Source: Syncephalastrum monosporum B8922
Taxonomy: Eukaryota; Mucoromycota; Mucoromycetes; Mucorales; Syncephalastraceae
Length of the DNA: 64,000 nt
Direction: 5' to 3'
NCBI GenBank assembly: GCA_000697355.1
Contig: JNEN01001212.1
Span: 310,001-374,000, forward strand
Shown here: piece by piece, positions 47,126 to 59,953 of the stretch
How positions within the stretch are numbered: position 1 is the stretch's first letter
How the letters are laid out: each line of letters opens with the position of its first letter
Position numbers and translations under genes: made by a program
Notes under the pieces: generated by a model
Seen by the model: only the letters and a program-made list of their open reading frames with translations
Databases searched by the model: none
What the model was told of the DNA's origin: nothing

Positions 47126-48412
47126 ATGCTGAAAAAGGACGACGACCAGCTCGCCGCAGGCAACTCCGCGCGTTTATCCTTCCCAACCGCATATCATATA
47201 CAGCAGCAGAATCAGTTTGGGACGACAAAGGAGCGTGGCATAGATCCGGCGCAGATGCTGGAGCATCAGCAAATGTTCTTTGCACAGCAGCAGCAGCAAC
47301 AACAACAACAGCAACAACAGCACGAAAGCTCACCCAGCATGTCGGAGGATCTGGACTACTCGGAGTTCACAAGCGGTGAAAATGTTACAGCGGCAGGGGA
47401 TCTGCATCAGCGGCAGCAACAACAGCATTCACAGCAGCAGCCTCGTTCACGAAACTTTCGACACACCATATCGCAAATACCACAAGAGTATTTCTATTAC
47501 GGAGGCGACAACATGTCTTTCTCTACCCCACTGGCAGGCCAACAGAGTAAATCTGCCAAGCGTTTTTCTGCAGGCTTTGCCGAGACCTCCAAGCGTGACC
47601 CTTCGTCTTCGCGCTTGTTGCAGCATGCCTCGCCTATGCGATACCCACCCCAATACCCATCCGATGACCCACACCTACATCCCCAGCAGCAGCAGCAGCA
47701 GCAACAGCAGCAGATGATGTACTATTTTCCTCCCCAGATGGACCAGAAATATTATTATAGGTCAACGCCTCTCACCACAGCCGCGGGTGCTGTCGAACCA
47801 AGCCATATCCGTCAACAAGATTCCACAGAACGCCCCGACAGTTCGATGGAGCCCTATCCGTCTGCGGCAGCGGTATCACCAGCCCAGGCAGGCGTCGACA
47901 TGCGCAGAATATCCTCAGGTGCAACGATGGCGAGTGCAGGCGACAGCAGCGAGCCTGCTACTGATCTTTACGAGGATGATTTTGCGGCGCAGGCAAAGTG
48001 AGACAAACTTAAGGTTATCGGATGATGGTGATTGATGAGATGAACTTTTCACTATCGTAGCTTGCAAGCCATCATGGAGAAGCGCCGTCGGAGACGCGAA
48101 TCACACAACGCGGTCGAGCGACGACGGCGGGATAATATAAATGACCGTATCCAGGAACTTGGAACGCTGTTGCCCGAGTCAATGACCCTCGAGGAAGGTG
48201 GGATTGCCCGCCTTAACAAGGGTAGCATCTTGAAGAAGAGCGTCGAACAGATCAAGCAATTGCAGAAGGATTTGCAAGACTATCAGCAGCGCGTTCATTC
48301 TTTAGAGGAAACGCTTGAGCACCTCGTTAAGGGGAATAACGCGCAACCGAGCCCTGCCGCTTCCCGCAGAGGAGCACGCGGCAACCGTCATTTTCAGCAG
48401 CAAAAGGCTTAA
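47126..48412 (+). CDS. bHLH transcription factor with polyglutamine tracts
   Basis: Nuclear E-box-binding regulator. Exons 47126-47997 and 48061-48412 encode 407 aa; the intron (GTGAGA/ATCGTAG) sits just before the DNA-binding domain. The basic region reads [20 protein letters not shown] with the E-box contacts H, E and R. Helix 1 is [13 protein letters not shown], helix 2 is [19 protein letters not shown] short leucine-containing helix ([17 protein letters not shown]) extends it, MITF/USF-like. The N-terminal 290 residues are disordered with polyQ runs near residues 54-66 and 188-198 and many Ser/Pro. A likely activation region is EDLDYSEF. Target genes are unknown. Confidence 0.94.
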
Positions 48413-51272
48413 GCTTCAAGACTAGAGCCGATGGATGACAGAAACACACACACATAACGACACAAACGTCTGTCACATTCGATAACTCGCTCAGGACGAT
48501 GGCCTCTATGCGTCCTTCGTCTCTGCCACTGTACTCTATATATTTCAATTCCCTTTCCCTTCTCCTTCATGTATCATTGTTTCTCTCTCTTTCTCGTTTT
48601 TCCTCTTTATGTACTGACGTTACCAGTGTGATATGGTTGACATTTTTTTTGCAGAAAACAAAAAAAAAAAGAAGAACGCTTCACAACAATAGATGAAACT
48701 CTCCAGGCAGAGAAGGTCGCACAATGATTCAAGGCGACCGTCTGTGCCAACAAGCGGTCCTTTTTTTGTCCGCTCGTCATGGGAAGTGGGTGGTGTTGAT
48801 ACGTTGTACAGTTCAAAAAAAGAAAGTAACAGTCAACAGTTTCTTTTTTTTTTGGCCGTTGACTATTCCCACACTCCACTCTCTGAATGTTAGCGTGCTG
48901 CGGACAATATAAAGTCTTTTCAGCCGAATGAATCTCTACGTATTATTTGTTTTCCTTCTAAAATAGTGATGATGACGAACACACATATCAGAAAGACCAT
49001 CGTAGTGCTACAGCAATTCAAATATGCGATCATTGTACTCACCTAGCCCGAAAAAAAATATTGCTTTCCTCAAACAAAACTTTAGCACGTCTCTAATTCG
49101 CTTTCTGTATGCACCAGGCACAGATGCGAGGTAGTGGATGCATATCAGTTTTGTTAAAGTTTACATAATAATCTCATCCTTTCTTCTTGGGAATGCCTCC
49201 CATCACGATGAGGAATCAATCTTTTACTTCTCCTTTACCATAATTTTTTGCATACGAACTCGAGCGTCCATGAGAATATTCTATCAGAGACGTTTCGCTC
49301 CGTATACTGTGGCTAAACACGTTCTAGAAATAGCTTTAACTGAGCGTAATAATGCTCTCAGTCGAATATATGATATATGGCACTTCCAGACGTAAAAATT
49401 CATATCACGTCCTGTAGAAGAGAGAGAGAGAGTTGTGTTGTTACAGCATATCGAGCATGTTGATATTGGTACGAATGTTCCTTGCTGATTATTGAAATAG
49501 ACGCGACATACTAAAATCCGTCCCTCTGGGGGTTCGGGGAAATGCTTATTATGATACACAGCGAAATGAGCGCTGCAAATGATCCTATACCGAACGCGAA
49601 GGACTACCTCAAAGTTGAACGCGGAAGACGTTCCGGTCGGTCAAGTGTGAGCGAATTGATCAAGCCACGGGACTGCTTGTCAATGCAGTGACTCCGGGTC
49701 TGCCATATACGTATACTCAAAGTTAATTTATATAGCCATCCTAGTCTGTGTGCTCTATAAAACAAGGCATGCAACGTCCTCAGCTAGAAGCTCGTTATTT
49801 TAATAAAAGCATAGATACCGTGTATATGCCTCTTATATCTCCTTTCCTTGCTTCAAAATGAAAGCACCTGGAGCAGGATGGTCCTTGCGTTTATCGCGCA
49901 TCTTGCAGCTTACCAGTTATATATGGCATAATATACTTCTGTATATTATATTCCTCCTGTCTATCGACGGGAGCGGCGAGAGCTTCTTTCCATCCTCTCG
50001 TAAGGTACTGTACCTGAAATATTTGACAACATATGCCGTACATACTGTGAGGTTGAGGTGGCTATGTAAGCACCCTTCCCCTATAAATATCGCCTTTCGA
50101 ATTAGTACAAGAATGCTGAATAGGCAGGTGTCACCCGAACGGATGTGTGCCATGTCACCGTGCAACACGAGCTAAGCCAGCCTATATAAAGAGACCACCT
50201 CCATTTCTGATATGCTATCGTTACACATGTTGGTCGTGCGCGCATGCTTGCCGGGTCAATTTTCGCCTGCAATCTAACTTTGCAGAAATAAATTATATTT
50301 CGTGTTATGCCGTCAGGATCGAGAAGGTACCTTTAACTTTTTCCTCTGCTACCATCATCTTGCATAAAAGTTAACAGCGATAAATTGGTCTCCCAAGCTC
50401 GATTCAACTATCACTCTTTACATCCAGTACAGTATGTACAGTACGTTTATGATAACGAATTTTCTAAAGGCTTGGTGCACATACGTGGCACATACATGAT
50501 TGAAAGATTCAGGTGTGCCAACTTCCAAATTTATTTTTTGTATATATAAAGAATATCAACGTCTTATTACGGTATTGCAGAAGAGGGTTTTGGGCGAATT
50601 GAACAAAGAAGAGAAAAGAAGTTTCTCTCATTAAAGCAATAGAGCTACTGGATAAATAGTATAGTATAGCTCGTGGGACTCGCAGGAGAAGCTTGGCAGG
50701 TCATTTCTGTTTCGATCACAGGCAGGCAGGGGAGGTTACACCAGCTCGTATGCTGGTGGTGCAGCTTGAAAAGACAGTATACCGAGGTCTTGGATAAAAT
50801 AATGACGAGGGTCGGGGGTAGCGTGTCTTTACAATACGCACGCTTGAAGCTGTAAACAAAGCAAAGAAGTAGAGGCTATGCATCTATTATTGAGGAGCAA
50901 GTCGCAGAATAGTATAAGGTTCATTTATGTATTTCTCTGCACAGAAAAAAGTATAAGCGACTAAACGTATCTCCGTCCATGCAATAAAGCAAGACTAAAA
51001 GTATGATGCCATCGACAAAAAGTAAAAAAGAGAAAAAAAAACGCGATGTGAAGTACCAATATGGGTTTGGTAGTTATACGCCAGGCAGAATCAACTTTTA
51101 CCATATGGAGCGTGAAATTCAGCTGGCGGGCCTTACATTTTAGGTCCTTGGAAGAAGCGTCTTGTGCCTACTCATCCACACCTTCCATCGCCACTACTTC
51201 TTGCGCCCCTTTTCTCGTTCCGCATTCCAGCCTACACATACATACTTCTTAGCTTCGACCTTCCTGCCCTAA
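48413..51272. other. 2.9-kb intergenic region
   Basis: Between the bHLH gene and the RhoGAP gene. AT-rich with many stops in all frames; no gene, tRNA or repeat family that I can support. Confidence 0.55.
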
Positions 51273-54200
51273 ATGCACCGCCCGAGAGGAAGAAGTGTAT
51301 CGCAAATACAAGACGAGGAGGTACCACAACCTTAACCCGAAGATACTCCGCGACCTCTTTAGCGCTCATCACGTTCACCTCCCACATCAGATACCCAGTA
51401 TCGAGACCCAGCATGAGTTCATCAACAAGGTCTTAAAGTGGAGCATCTCGGACTTGGACCGCTTTATTGCTGTCCTGAAAGCAAGGTAATCGCAACGAGT
51501 GCTTCTGTGTCATCTCTTACACGCTCTCTCTATGCTCTGAAGGGTGGCTGCCGAGGAAGCCTACGTCCACTCCCTCATGAAGATTACCAAACTCAACGCG
51601 ATACCCGAGCCTGAACCGATTTCATGCTTTGGCGACGCTGACACGACCTATTTTATCGCAACCGCCCACTACGAGCACTCCATCAAGCAGCTCGTCACCC
51701 TCCGACGGAACCTCATCTATACCATGAACCAAGAGATCGATATGCTCACAGAAGTCAAGGCAAGTTCAGACGGTTTATATTTAGCAGTAACAGGCTCATC
51801 TGACATTTTGTTCTTTTTATAGGAAGCGCAAGAGCAGCGCCGGAAAAAAGTCAAGACCATGCTCGGTGATCGCAATACGAATTATATTACCTACAGAAGT
51901 CGGGATATCGTCAAGGTACGATATTAGCGTCGTCACCTCATGCGAAATTTCATAACCTCTTTGGTTTATTAACAGCTCCAAAAAAACTATTCAAACAAAT
52001 GCATTGAGCTCCAAAACGCACAACACCAGCTCCAGCAACAGCACATCCAGCAACAACAGCAATTGCAGCAGCAGGCGCAACAGGGCTTATCACCGTCCAC
52101 AAGTGACCCTGATCTGACGGTTGATGGATTGCACCTGCAAGATGAACCCAGGCAGCGGCTGTCGAGTGACAGTGCACGTGACACAGATTCCGTCTCGTCG
52201 CTTGACAACACCCCCATGAAAAAGGGCATGGCCAACTTTATGGCCCAGATGCGGACCCAGCTCGCTAACGCGACTGCCGCCGCCGCTGCTGCATCCACTC
52301 CTGATGTCACCAAACAGAATGCCAAAGTAGCAAAAATTGCGACCGACATCACTGTTGCAGGTAAGAAAAATAAAAGCGAAAAAGAACGGGGGGTTTTTTT
52401 TGGGGGCGGGGAGGAGAAACGAGAACACAAAGGTGTGCGAAATACTCATTTATTCATTCATTCATGTGCAGATATCGAATACAGGGACGGCATTCGACTG
52501 TTGGAACGGCTCCGAAAGAAGCAGATTGAGGCCGCCAACTTCTCTCTTAAGGTACACCTATCTATTCCAGTTGTTTCGCGGTTTTCTTACCCTCCGACGC
52601 GATCCTGCAGCAAGTAGAGATCGTCTTTTTCGACAAGAGTAACGTGACCAAGTCCGCGCTGCGCGCCATGCTGACCAAGGAAAAGTCCCTGCTGGCAGAG
52701 GAAACTAAGGTCCGTATTGAAAACATAATTGTATTCGGCGACGCGTCAATGAAGCATATTACTTATAAATCTTTTTTCGGACTCCTTTTAATTAGATTCT
52801 GGATAACGCGTCAAGGTCTGTGGAAAAGATCGATGGTGCTACCGACAACTACTACTTCAATATGGATTACCGTCAGCGCGGCTTCATTGCACCCTCGCCC
52901 ATTCTTTACGATAACTTCCATCACGGCAAATGCAAAGGTAAAGCAATCGGACGAAATTTGTATACAAAGGGGGGAAATTGACTTATATACACGTAGACTT
53001 ACTTTTTGGCATGACTCTCGATGAATATCATGCCGAGCGGGGCATGTCGGTCCCTATGCTGATTACCAAGTGTATCTACGCTGTGGAGCAGATGGGCGGT
53101 CTCCAAAAGGAAGGTATCTACCGCATGTCCGGCCGACAGAGCAATGTCGAGGCACTCCGCTACGCGTTTGAGCAAAACGAACAAGGCGTGGAGTTGGACA
53201 AGAGCAAGTTTGACGTGATTACCATCGCAGCCGTCCTCAAGGTTTTCCTGCGTGAGTTGAAGACGCCCCTCTTCCATCTCACGGTGCAGACCCGCATGGA
53301 ATACGCCAGTAAGTTTTGCATAGTCGTTACAGACAGGCGAGCTCATGTCTTGTCTAGCCCTCGATAAGCAGCGCCGGTTGGTGGCGTTACAGACGAAATT
53401 GGCATCGCTCAGCAAAGCGCATCGCGACACGCTGCGGGTGCTGATCCAGCATTTAGCAAAGTAAGTGTTTATATACATGTATGAATATTTACTCAACATG
53501 CAGACAGGGTCAATGCAAACAATGCTCAAAACAAAATGAATATCCAAAATCTCTCGGTCGTTTTCACACCTGCCATTTTCCACGACCATAACCACGCAGA
53601 GATACCGGGCGAATGGCGCGTTGACAGTGTCTTTGAAGACATGATGGTCTACCACGAACAGTTGTTTGCCAAGGCCGACGCGCAGAGCCAGAATCAGGCG
53701 GCCGCAGCAGCCGCAGCGACACCCACCACTCCAGCTGTTCCATCGCACCCCATGTCGACCCCGCAAGCTGCAGGCAGTAGTGGCATGCTCCTTACACAAC
53801 CACTGCAAATGGGTCAGGATGTTCACTCCATGACCGACTATCCACAGCACTATCAGCAACGCGTTGCACCACAACAGCCTCCAGTACAACAGCCAGTACT
53901 TCCGCCAGCACAAACACCAGCGCATCCACCAGCGCAACCGCAGGCGCAACCGCAGGCGCAACCGCAGGCGCAACCGCAGGCACAATCTTACTACCTACCG
54001 CAGTTGCAAACGTCGCTACCTACGCAGTCTCAACAGGCTCAGTTGACGCCGCCGCCGCAGACCCCCACCGTGACTGAACCGAGACAGCAGAGAACGACGT
54101 CGCGCTTGCTTGCTGGACAGGGGCAACTCTACACACTCCCCGAGCAACAACAGGCGTCACAGCCGGCCACGCCCATCGCGACGGCGGCGACAACGCCAGC

Positions 54201-54708
54201 GCCAGCACCAGCACCAGCATCAGCACCAGCAAGCAGCCGAGCACCGGAGATTCCACCTTTGAACCAATTAGGCTCGTTCCCGTCCGCATCGTCATCGAGT
54301 GAGCACCTCCCCGAAATGGATCAGCAGTCGCAGATCCTGGCCGAGTATTACACAAATACATCGCCGGGTGCCTCACCGACGGATGAAACGCCCAAGCTCA
54401 GTCGGTCAGCCTCGATCAGCAAGGGACCTATACCACCGCGAGGGGACTCCTTACGACAAAAGCTTGCGCATCAGCAGATGATAGCGCAACAGCAACAGCA
54501 GCAGCAGCAAGCAACACCGCCCTTGCCGCCGCCGGTCTCCACCACGCCAAGGCAGCCTTCGCCGACAGGTCCACAGACGCCTACTATCGCCATGCCTGCC
54601 TCAGACGCAGCACGGCACATGCCCTCGTCCGCACAGATCATCACCAATCCTGCCCTGACCGACCGATCCAATACATTGGCTAGGAGTCTTAACTTTGATA
54701 AGAAATAA
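51273..54708 (+). CDS. F-BAR/RhoGAP protein (Rgd1-like)
   Basis: Membrane-curvature protein that stimulates GTP hydrolysis by Rho-family GTPases at polarity sites. Exons: 51273-51320, 51391-51485, 51543-51759, 51823-51915, 51976-52360, 52472-52551, 52611-52709, 52796-52937, 52997-53308, 53358-53460 and 53508-54708; 924 aa, all phases close. The F-BAR region has ISDLDRFIAVLKARVAAEEA and TDNYYFNMDYRQRG near its end. The RhoGAP domain has VPMLITKCIYAVEQMG, KEGIYRMSG (arginine finger), FLRELKTPLFHL and NMNIQ-type NKMNIQNLSVVFTPAIF. The C-terminal 330 residues are Pro/Gln/Ala-rich and disordered with a QPQA repeat. Intron 3 starts GCAAGT (GC-AG). Confidence 0.93.
53935..53982. repeat. 12-bp coding minisatellite (four copies)
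   Basis: Unit CAACCGCAGGCG repeated four times (the last with one change), encoding QPQA units in the disordered tail of the RhoGAP protein. Copy number is likely to vary between strains. Confidence 0.9.
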
Positions 54709-55876
54709 TAATAAGAACTGGACAAACCCGACGGTCGGTGTAGGAGAGGGAGGGAGTGGGAAATAGCGGGAGAAAAAACGAAATGAACCCGTGATTCAGA
54801 AGATTATACTTTTGACACACTAGCACAGGCTCGGCCGAGTACAAGATATAGAAAGAACATGAAGGAAAGAAAAAAAAAAGGGGAAGGCGCTAGAAATGAA
54901 GCAATACTGTTAGCACCATCATGGTGGGACCGAGACCTTGCTCTACATACATATGTATGTACGAGAAATGCGGTGTCTATGCGTGCGGTCGTACTAGCGC
55001 AACAGGCAAGACGCGCATTGGCCGTTAAGCACGAACCATGGGTCCGTTAGCCACCGCCTCCCATACCTATTCTTATATACACAACACAGGCACAGCACCA
55101 TGTGTGTACAGCATGAAATCTCTTTGTGATCTCGGTTCCGGTGGCACAGGGGATCTGCGTAACAAGGAAACAAAGAAGGGGAGGAGTGAGAGCACAAAAG
55201 AAGAAAACGATGAGACCGTTGTCCACGTTGTGCAATCCGGCACGTTGTGCTTTCTCAAAATGTGGGAAAAGGAGACAACCCGAAACGAGAAGAATGAGGT
55301 GGGGTAAAAAAAAAGAAAAGAAAAGAAACTGCCATGCGAAATACGGCGCGGGCTACATTCGCGCGGCATTATGCTACTACCTACTGCGACATCCGATTTG
55401 AGAATGCGAGCCAAGTCCTATGGGGGGAGCGGGGAGGAAAGGGAGAAAAGACCGGAAAGATGCCTGGGGGGGGGGAAGGCGCGAGGATCAGAGGGAAGAC
55501 CAAGGCGAAGTGGGGGAAGGTGGGGGGGTGGAAGGGACGGGCTAGAAAGGGCGGGGAATGAAGGTGGTGATAAGGCAAAAAGTGATAATGCGATTTATGC
55601 TGTGTCTCTGCTCTGTGTTTGTGTTTGTTGCTATGTGATGTGGACAGCCAACTCGGTGGAAAGTCCAGAGGCGCGAGCTCCCCCGCGGCACGGGTACCAA
55701 AGAAGGGAAAAGTGGGGATGCGATATTATCGTGTAACTCTTTATGCTGCAGGGATGGCGCAAGGAGACAATTAGGAGAACTCGCTGGAGGCAAATATAAA
55801 CAAGTGTCGCTTTTCTACTGTTCTCCTCTTGCTTTTTTTTCCCACCATCTGCGTTACTGAGAGAAAAAAAAATATA
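54709..55876. other. Intergenic region with G-rich tract
   Basis: 1.2 kb between two + strand genes. The + strand at about 55421-55560 is very G-rich with several runs of 3-9 G, a G-quadruplex candidate. No gene. Confidence 0.6.
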
Positions 55877-57237
55877 ATGTCTTCTTCCGTGTCTTTACGT
55901 GGCTGGTTATCGAAACAGCGGCATGGCCTCCGCAAATCATGGCAGCGACGCTATTTTGTGCTTGAAGGCAACGTGCTGTCCTACTACAAGTCTGAGGTAC
56001 AATATATACATTAATAAGAATAAAACGAGAAAAGAGAAGAGAAAAGGGCATGTCATTAAAACGTTCGCAATGGATGGCATAGACAGACACGACCCCGACC
56101 AACCAGCTCTTGCTAGACGATTATGATATTGTGACCGACGTGATACCCATGTCAATACCGGCGATCCTGAAAAAGCAGCCTGCAAACCAACACACGTTCC
56201 TGTTGATGGCCAAAAACGGGGCAGAGCGGTCGGACATGTTCTTGCAGGCAGGAACACGCGAAGAACTCGAAACGTGGGTGACGGCGCTGCAGCAGCCGCC
56301 AGAAACGACGAGCGTGCTGGACAAATGGCTCGAACGACTGGATGATATGCACCCCCCTAATAACGCAAACAGCAGCAAAAACAGCGAACACAGCTCAACC
56401 ATCAGCAGCGGCAGCGGGACGAGTGCGTCTGCGACAACATTGCGAGGAGTAGAAGGAGGCAAAGAGCATTTGAGCCCCACCACGAGGCCACCACTACGGG
56501 GCCACCGTTCGTCTGAATCGATAGCGAGCAGCATATGCTCAGGATCGACCATGGCAACCAGTCAGCGGTCTTCATTTACGGAATTACGGCGGACATCCAA
56601 CCCTACGACACCCAGCACACAGAATAACACGAATGGGGGCAAATTTCTGACAAACTTATTTCAACACTGGCCCCGTAAATCATCGCAACAGCAACACGAA
56701 GTGTCGCAGGTGTCATCCTCACCCGCATTATTGACGCAGCCCCCTTCGTCTCCACCAGCCTCCATGATGGCCACCCATGGCAGTGGTGCCGGCACAGCCA
56801 TACCCGCAACCGCAGCAGCGATTGCACCCGTGCTCCCTATCCTTCACCCTGACGAGTACAATAAGGAATATGATCCTGCCGACCCACGCCAACGATCAGC
56901 CTCCTCTTCCCTGACAACCCGGCGCAATATCCAGGTGGTCCCCATTGGCGTGGATACCCGCCGCCTCTCCCGTGGCCACTCGTGTTCAGAGATTGCCTCT
57001 GACGCACTACGTCCTTCATCACCCCCGAACATGCCAGATACCACGCATTCTACTACTACGCATTCTAATACTATTACTACTACACCTACGAGTACGAGTC
57101 CTACGCCTAATAGCGGCACCACCACACAAAACGACCCTCATCAGCATTATCATCAGCACTATCATTCCATCACATCTGCTGCTGCCGCTCGTTTAACACG
57201 AGTCGTCACGACGCCTACGCTCAATGCTTTTGAATAG
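55877..57237 (+). CDS. PH-domain protein with long disordered tail
   Basis: Probably a phosphoinositide-binding membrane adaptor. Exons 55877-55996 and 56083-57237, 424 aa, phase 0 (GTACAA donor, GGCATAG acceptor). The PH domain spans about 6-140: SLRGWLSKQRHGLRKSWQRR, YFVLEGNVLSYYKSE, HTFLLMAKNGAERSDMFLQA and the closing helix REELETWVTALQQP with its invariant Trp. The Lys/Arg cluster in the first strands is compatible with lipid binding. The remaining 280 residues are Ser/Thr/Pro-rich with no further domain, ending in Thr-rich and His-rich low complexity. It converges with COX11. Confidence 0.88.
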
Positions 57238-57429
57238 TATAGCAATCCACATGAAAACAAAATAATTAAAAAAAAATGGGAAGCATCAACAAAAGGGACT
57301 TGCATTACAGAGGAAAAGAAAAGAAAACAAGAAAAAAGAATGGGATGAATGATCTACGAGTGTATGTCTACATGTGTACGAAATACATGACCAAGTGAGA
57401 GGAATGGGGAGGAAATCCGAGTAGGTTCA

Positions 57430-58149
57430 TTAAGAGGGAGGGGCGAGATCCTTTGCATATTTCGCATTGAAGAGGGTGTAGGACAGAGTCACAGTGCTAA
57501 CGTCCTTCATGTAAGGGTCCTCGTTAAAGTCAGGGTCGATGAAGAAGAACACGGGCATGTCGACATCCTCGCCCGGTGCCAGGCGCTGCTCCTCAAAGCA
57601 GAAGCATTGGATCTTGTTAAAGTAGGAACCGGCGCGGTAAGGCGTCACGTTGTACGTCGCGATACCCACAATGTCTTCTTCGGCCTTGCTCTTGGCACGA
57701 TAGAACGTCAGGGCCGTCTCGCCCGGGACGACGTACACTTCGCGCAACTCTGGCTTGAACGTCCACGGCAGCGCATCCGACGTGTTGCTTTCAAAGGTGA
57801 TTCGGATCCGTCGCTTCTGATCGGCAGGGACGAGGCGATCGGCAGCAAATCGGGCAGGATCGGTGGTGGGCGTACCGTTGTAGCCCGTGCTCGCACAAAA
57901 GATGCGGTAAAGCGGGACGGCCGCGTAGGAGATACCCACCATGGAGATAAAGACGGCTGCGGTGTACATGAGCGCCGACGCATTCTTGGTGGCATCATGC
58001 TGGCTGCGCTGGTGACTCTGCCACCGCACTTGCTGTATTTGTGGCCGTGGCTGTTGCTGTTGCTGTTGTATGCAGCGTGAAAATAAGCTTTGGGTATTTC
58101 GTTGGCATGGGATCCGAGACACAAGGCGACGTGAGAATGGTGGCAGCAT
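57430..58149 (-). CDS. COX11: Cox11, copper chaperone for cytochrome c oxidase
   Basis: Delivers copper to the CuB site of Cox1 in the mitochondrial inner membrane. Intronless, 239 aa, typical once the presequence is included. Residues 1-50 are basic with a polyQ stretch (presequence), followed by one span (MYTAAVFISMVGISYAAVPL, 61-80) and a conserved Cys at 85 (YRIFCASTGY). The intermembrane-space domain has the copper motif CFCFEEQ (Cys 182 and 184), LPWTFKPE and FFFIDPDFNEDP. It ends LAPPS. All diagnostic residues are present. Confidence 0.98.
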   Translation of the reverse strand: MLPPFSRRLVSRIPCQRNTQSLFSRCIQQQQQQPRPQIQQVRWQSHQRSQHDATKNASALMYTAAVFISMVGISYAAVPLYRIFCASTGYNGTPTTDPARFAADRLVPADQKRRIRITFESNTSDALPWTFKPELREVYVVPGETALTFYRAKSKAEEDIVGIATYNVTPYRAGSYFNKIQCFCFEEQRLAPGEDVDMPVFFFIDPDFNEDPYMKDVSTVTLSYTLFNAKYAKDLAPPS

Positions 58150-59238
58150 GGTGTGGAGGGGGTTCTACCAGATAAGTAGAACGGAGAGAAGCAGAAAGGG
58201 GAGCCCAAGTAAGCCGCTCAATATTAGGTTGCGACACCACACGCACACGCACACACATTCCCACCGGGGTGGGGGCTCTCCGCAGCGAAACTGCGCAAAT
58301 TTGACAGTTGGGTGATTGATACTTCTGACTGGCGGGTAGGTTGGCCATACGCCCTTCAGGGGAAGTGCTCTTTTAATGATTTATGTACGCTTCCGTCCTT
58401 GTTCCCTTGTTGTTGCCTGGTTGCCTGGTTGCCTGGTTGCTTGGCATCCCCTTCAAATGCTTCACTATATACCCTCCCCCCCGCTCCCATACAGCCGTCC
58501 ATCTTTTATGTCCCTTTCCCACTTTAAACATATCGAGCGAATGCCACTCTAAGCATGATAGGCTCCTGTCATGGGTCCTAGCCCTGGAACCGTGCCGAGA
58601 TCTGCCGCTTGAACCCTCGTTCACCCTGACATTCAGCCTTCATCTACGCCTATCATCCCGCGTGCATAGGATGTTTTATTTTTGTATACATTTAGATTGT
58701 TATGTCTTTGTGCGCATCTTCTCCTTGAAAAGAGGACGTAGGCCAATGAGCATGTTATCGGCAAACGTGGTGTGGGCAGCAGCTCCACTGAAAGATATTC
58801 TGCTCGACTTTAATTTTCTTCAGTCGTGACTGAGTTGACAGCTGTGCAAAAAGACGATGGAAAATAGAAATTCGTGTGCCACCACTTAATTATGAAGGCA
58901 CATCTGTCGCCTGGATTGACAGAATTACATACAAGTGAAACGAAAAGGAATGAAAAACCACAAAGGGATGTCTGAATCGACGATGGGAGTCGCTTGCAAG
59001 ATATCCAAATTCAACCCAAATCCCATTCTTCATTTCGAGCTAATCGTTCACCCACATCATTGGTCAAGCGACAAAAACAAAAACAAAAAAAAAGCCAGGA
59101 ACGGACAGAAATCACAAATGTTTTTTGAATATGTGTGTTCGTGTTTCTTGTGTATCATCAAAACATTACTGATGCTTGTGCTCGCAACATACAAAAGGCA
59201 GAGAGAGACAAAAGCTATCAACAGGACACCTTCTTTGT
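58150..59238. other. Intergenic region
   Basis: COX11 promoter and eIF5A 3' flank, with a (CA)n run near 58240-58257 and the 8-bp tandem repeat. No supported gene. Confidence 0.55.
58413..58444. repeat. 8-bp tandem repeat, four copies
   Basis: Unit TTGCCTGG repeated, the fourth copy TTGCTTGG. It lies about 260 nt upstream of the COX11 start, in non-coding sequence. Confidence 0.9.
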
Positions 59239-59876
59239 TTAGGCGTTGCCCTCCTTGACTATAAATGTAAAATAAAAGAGAGATGAGTCACGATGAACCA
59301 GCAGGAACTAAATGTGTAATAATGAATCTATGACTTACACTGGAGGCAGTGCTCCTCACCCATGGCGGAGGTGATGGTGACGTAGACATCCTTGCCCTCG
59401 TTGAAGGCCTCCTCGATCTGCTGACCAAGCTCACCCTCGGGAGCCTTCACGTCATCCTTAGTGGAGCCATCATCCAAAAGGAGCGAGAGGTAGCCATCGT
59501 CAATGTTCACAAGCTGGTACTCCTTGCGGGTGACGTTGGGGACGTCCATGTTGTGGGTCGAGGGCGACACATCTTCGTACTTCCTGTTAAGCACAAGACA
59601 CTTGTTTAGTATATTTTCTCCGTTTTGATGATGTAACAATAAGGAAATATATTCCCTTTACTATACGTACTTTGCGGTGAAGATGTCAAGGGCAACCAAG
59701 TGGACCTTGGCGTGACCGTGCTTGCCAGTCTTGGAGGTGGACATGTCGACAATCTTGCAGGGACGACCCTTGATGACAACGTGACCGTTCTTGCGCAGAG
59801 CAGAGCACTGCATGGGGAAGGTCAAGGAAGCACCGGCATCAGCGCCCTCGAAGGTCTCGTGGTGGTCGTCAGACAT
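59239..59876 (-). CDS. EIF5A: Translation factor eIF5A
   Basis: Promotes elongation through difficult peptide bonds and termination; active only after hypusination. Exons on the minus strand: 59876-59671, 59583-59339 and 59258-59239, 156 aa, the expected size. The N-terminal SH3-like domain has [18 protein letters not shown] and the hypusine loop [12 protein letters not shown], with the modified lysine at residue 52. The second (OB) domain starts [17 protein letters not shown] and has [13 protein letters not shown] 20-nt last exon supplies FKEGNA. Deoxyhypusine synthase and hydroxylase are needed but not in the window. A 5' UTR intron probably precedes the ATG. Confidence 0.98.
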
Positions 59877-59877
59877 G

Positions 59878-59953
59878 CTACAGAACTGTATAAGTATCAC
59901 GCCTAGCGATGACAACAACCAAACGATGGCGTGTCCAGTCTCATCGCACTTAC
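59878..59953 (-). other. Probable 5' UTR intron of eIF5A
   Basis: GTAAGT donor at 59953 and TTCTGTAG acceptor at 59878 on the minus strand, leaving a single C between the splice junction and the ATG. 5' UTR introns are common in highly expressed genes; inferred from splice signals only. Confidence 0.5.

Noticed and set aside
52999..53985. 328-codon minus-strand frame with LRLRLR repeats
   Set aside because: Mirror of the RhoGAP exon and its QPQA minisatellite.
58383..58829. 148-codon + strand frame upstream of COX11
   Set aside because: Built partly on the TTGCCTGG tandem repeat; no splice partner or motif.
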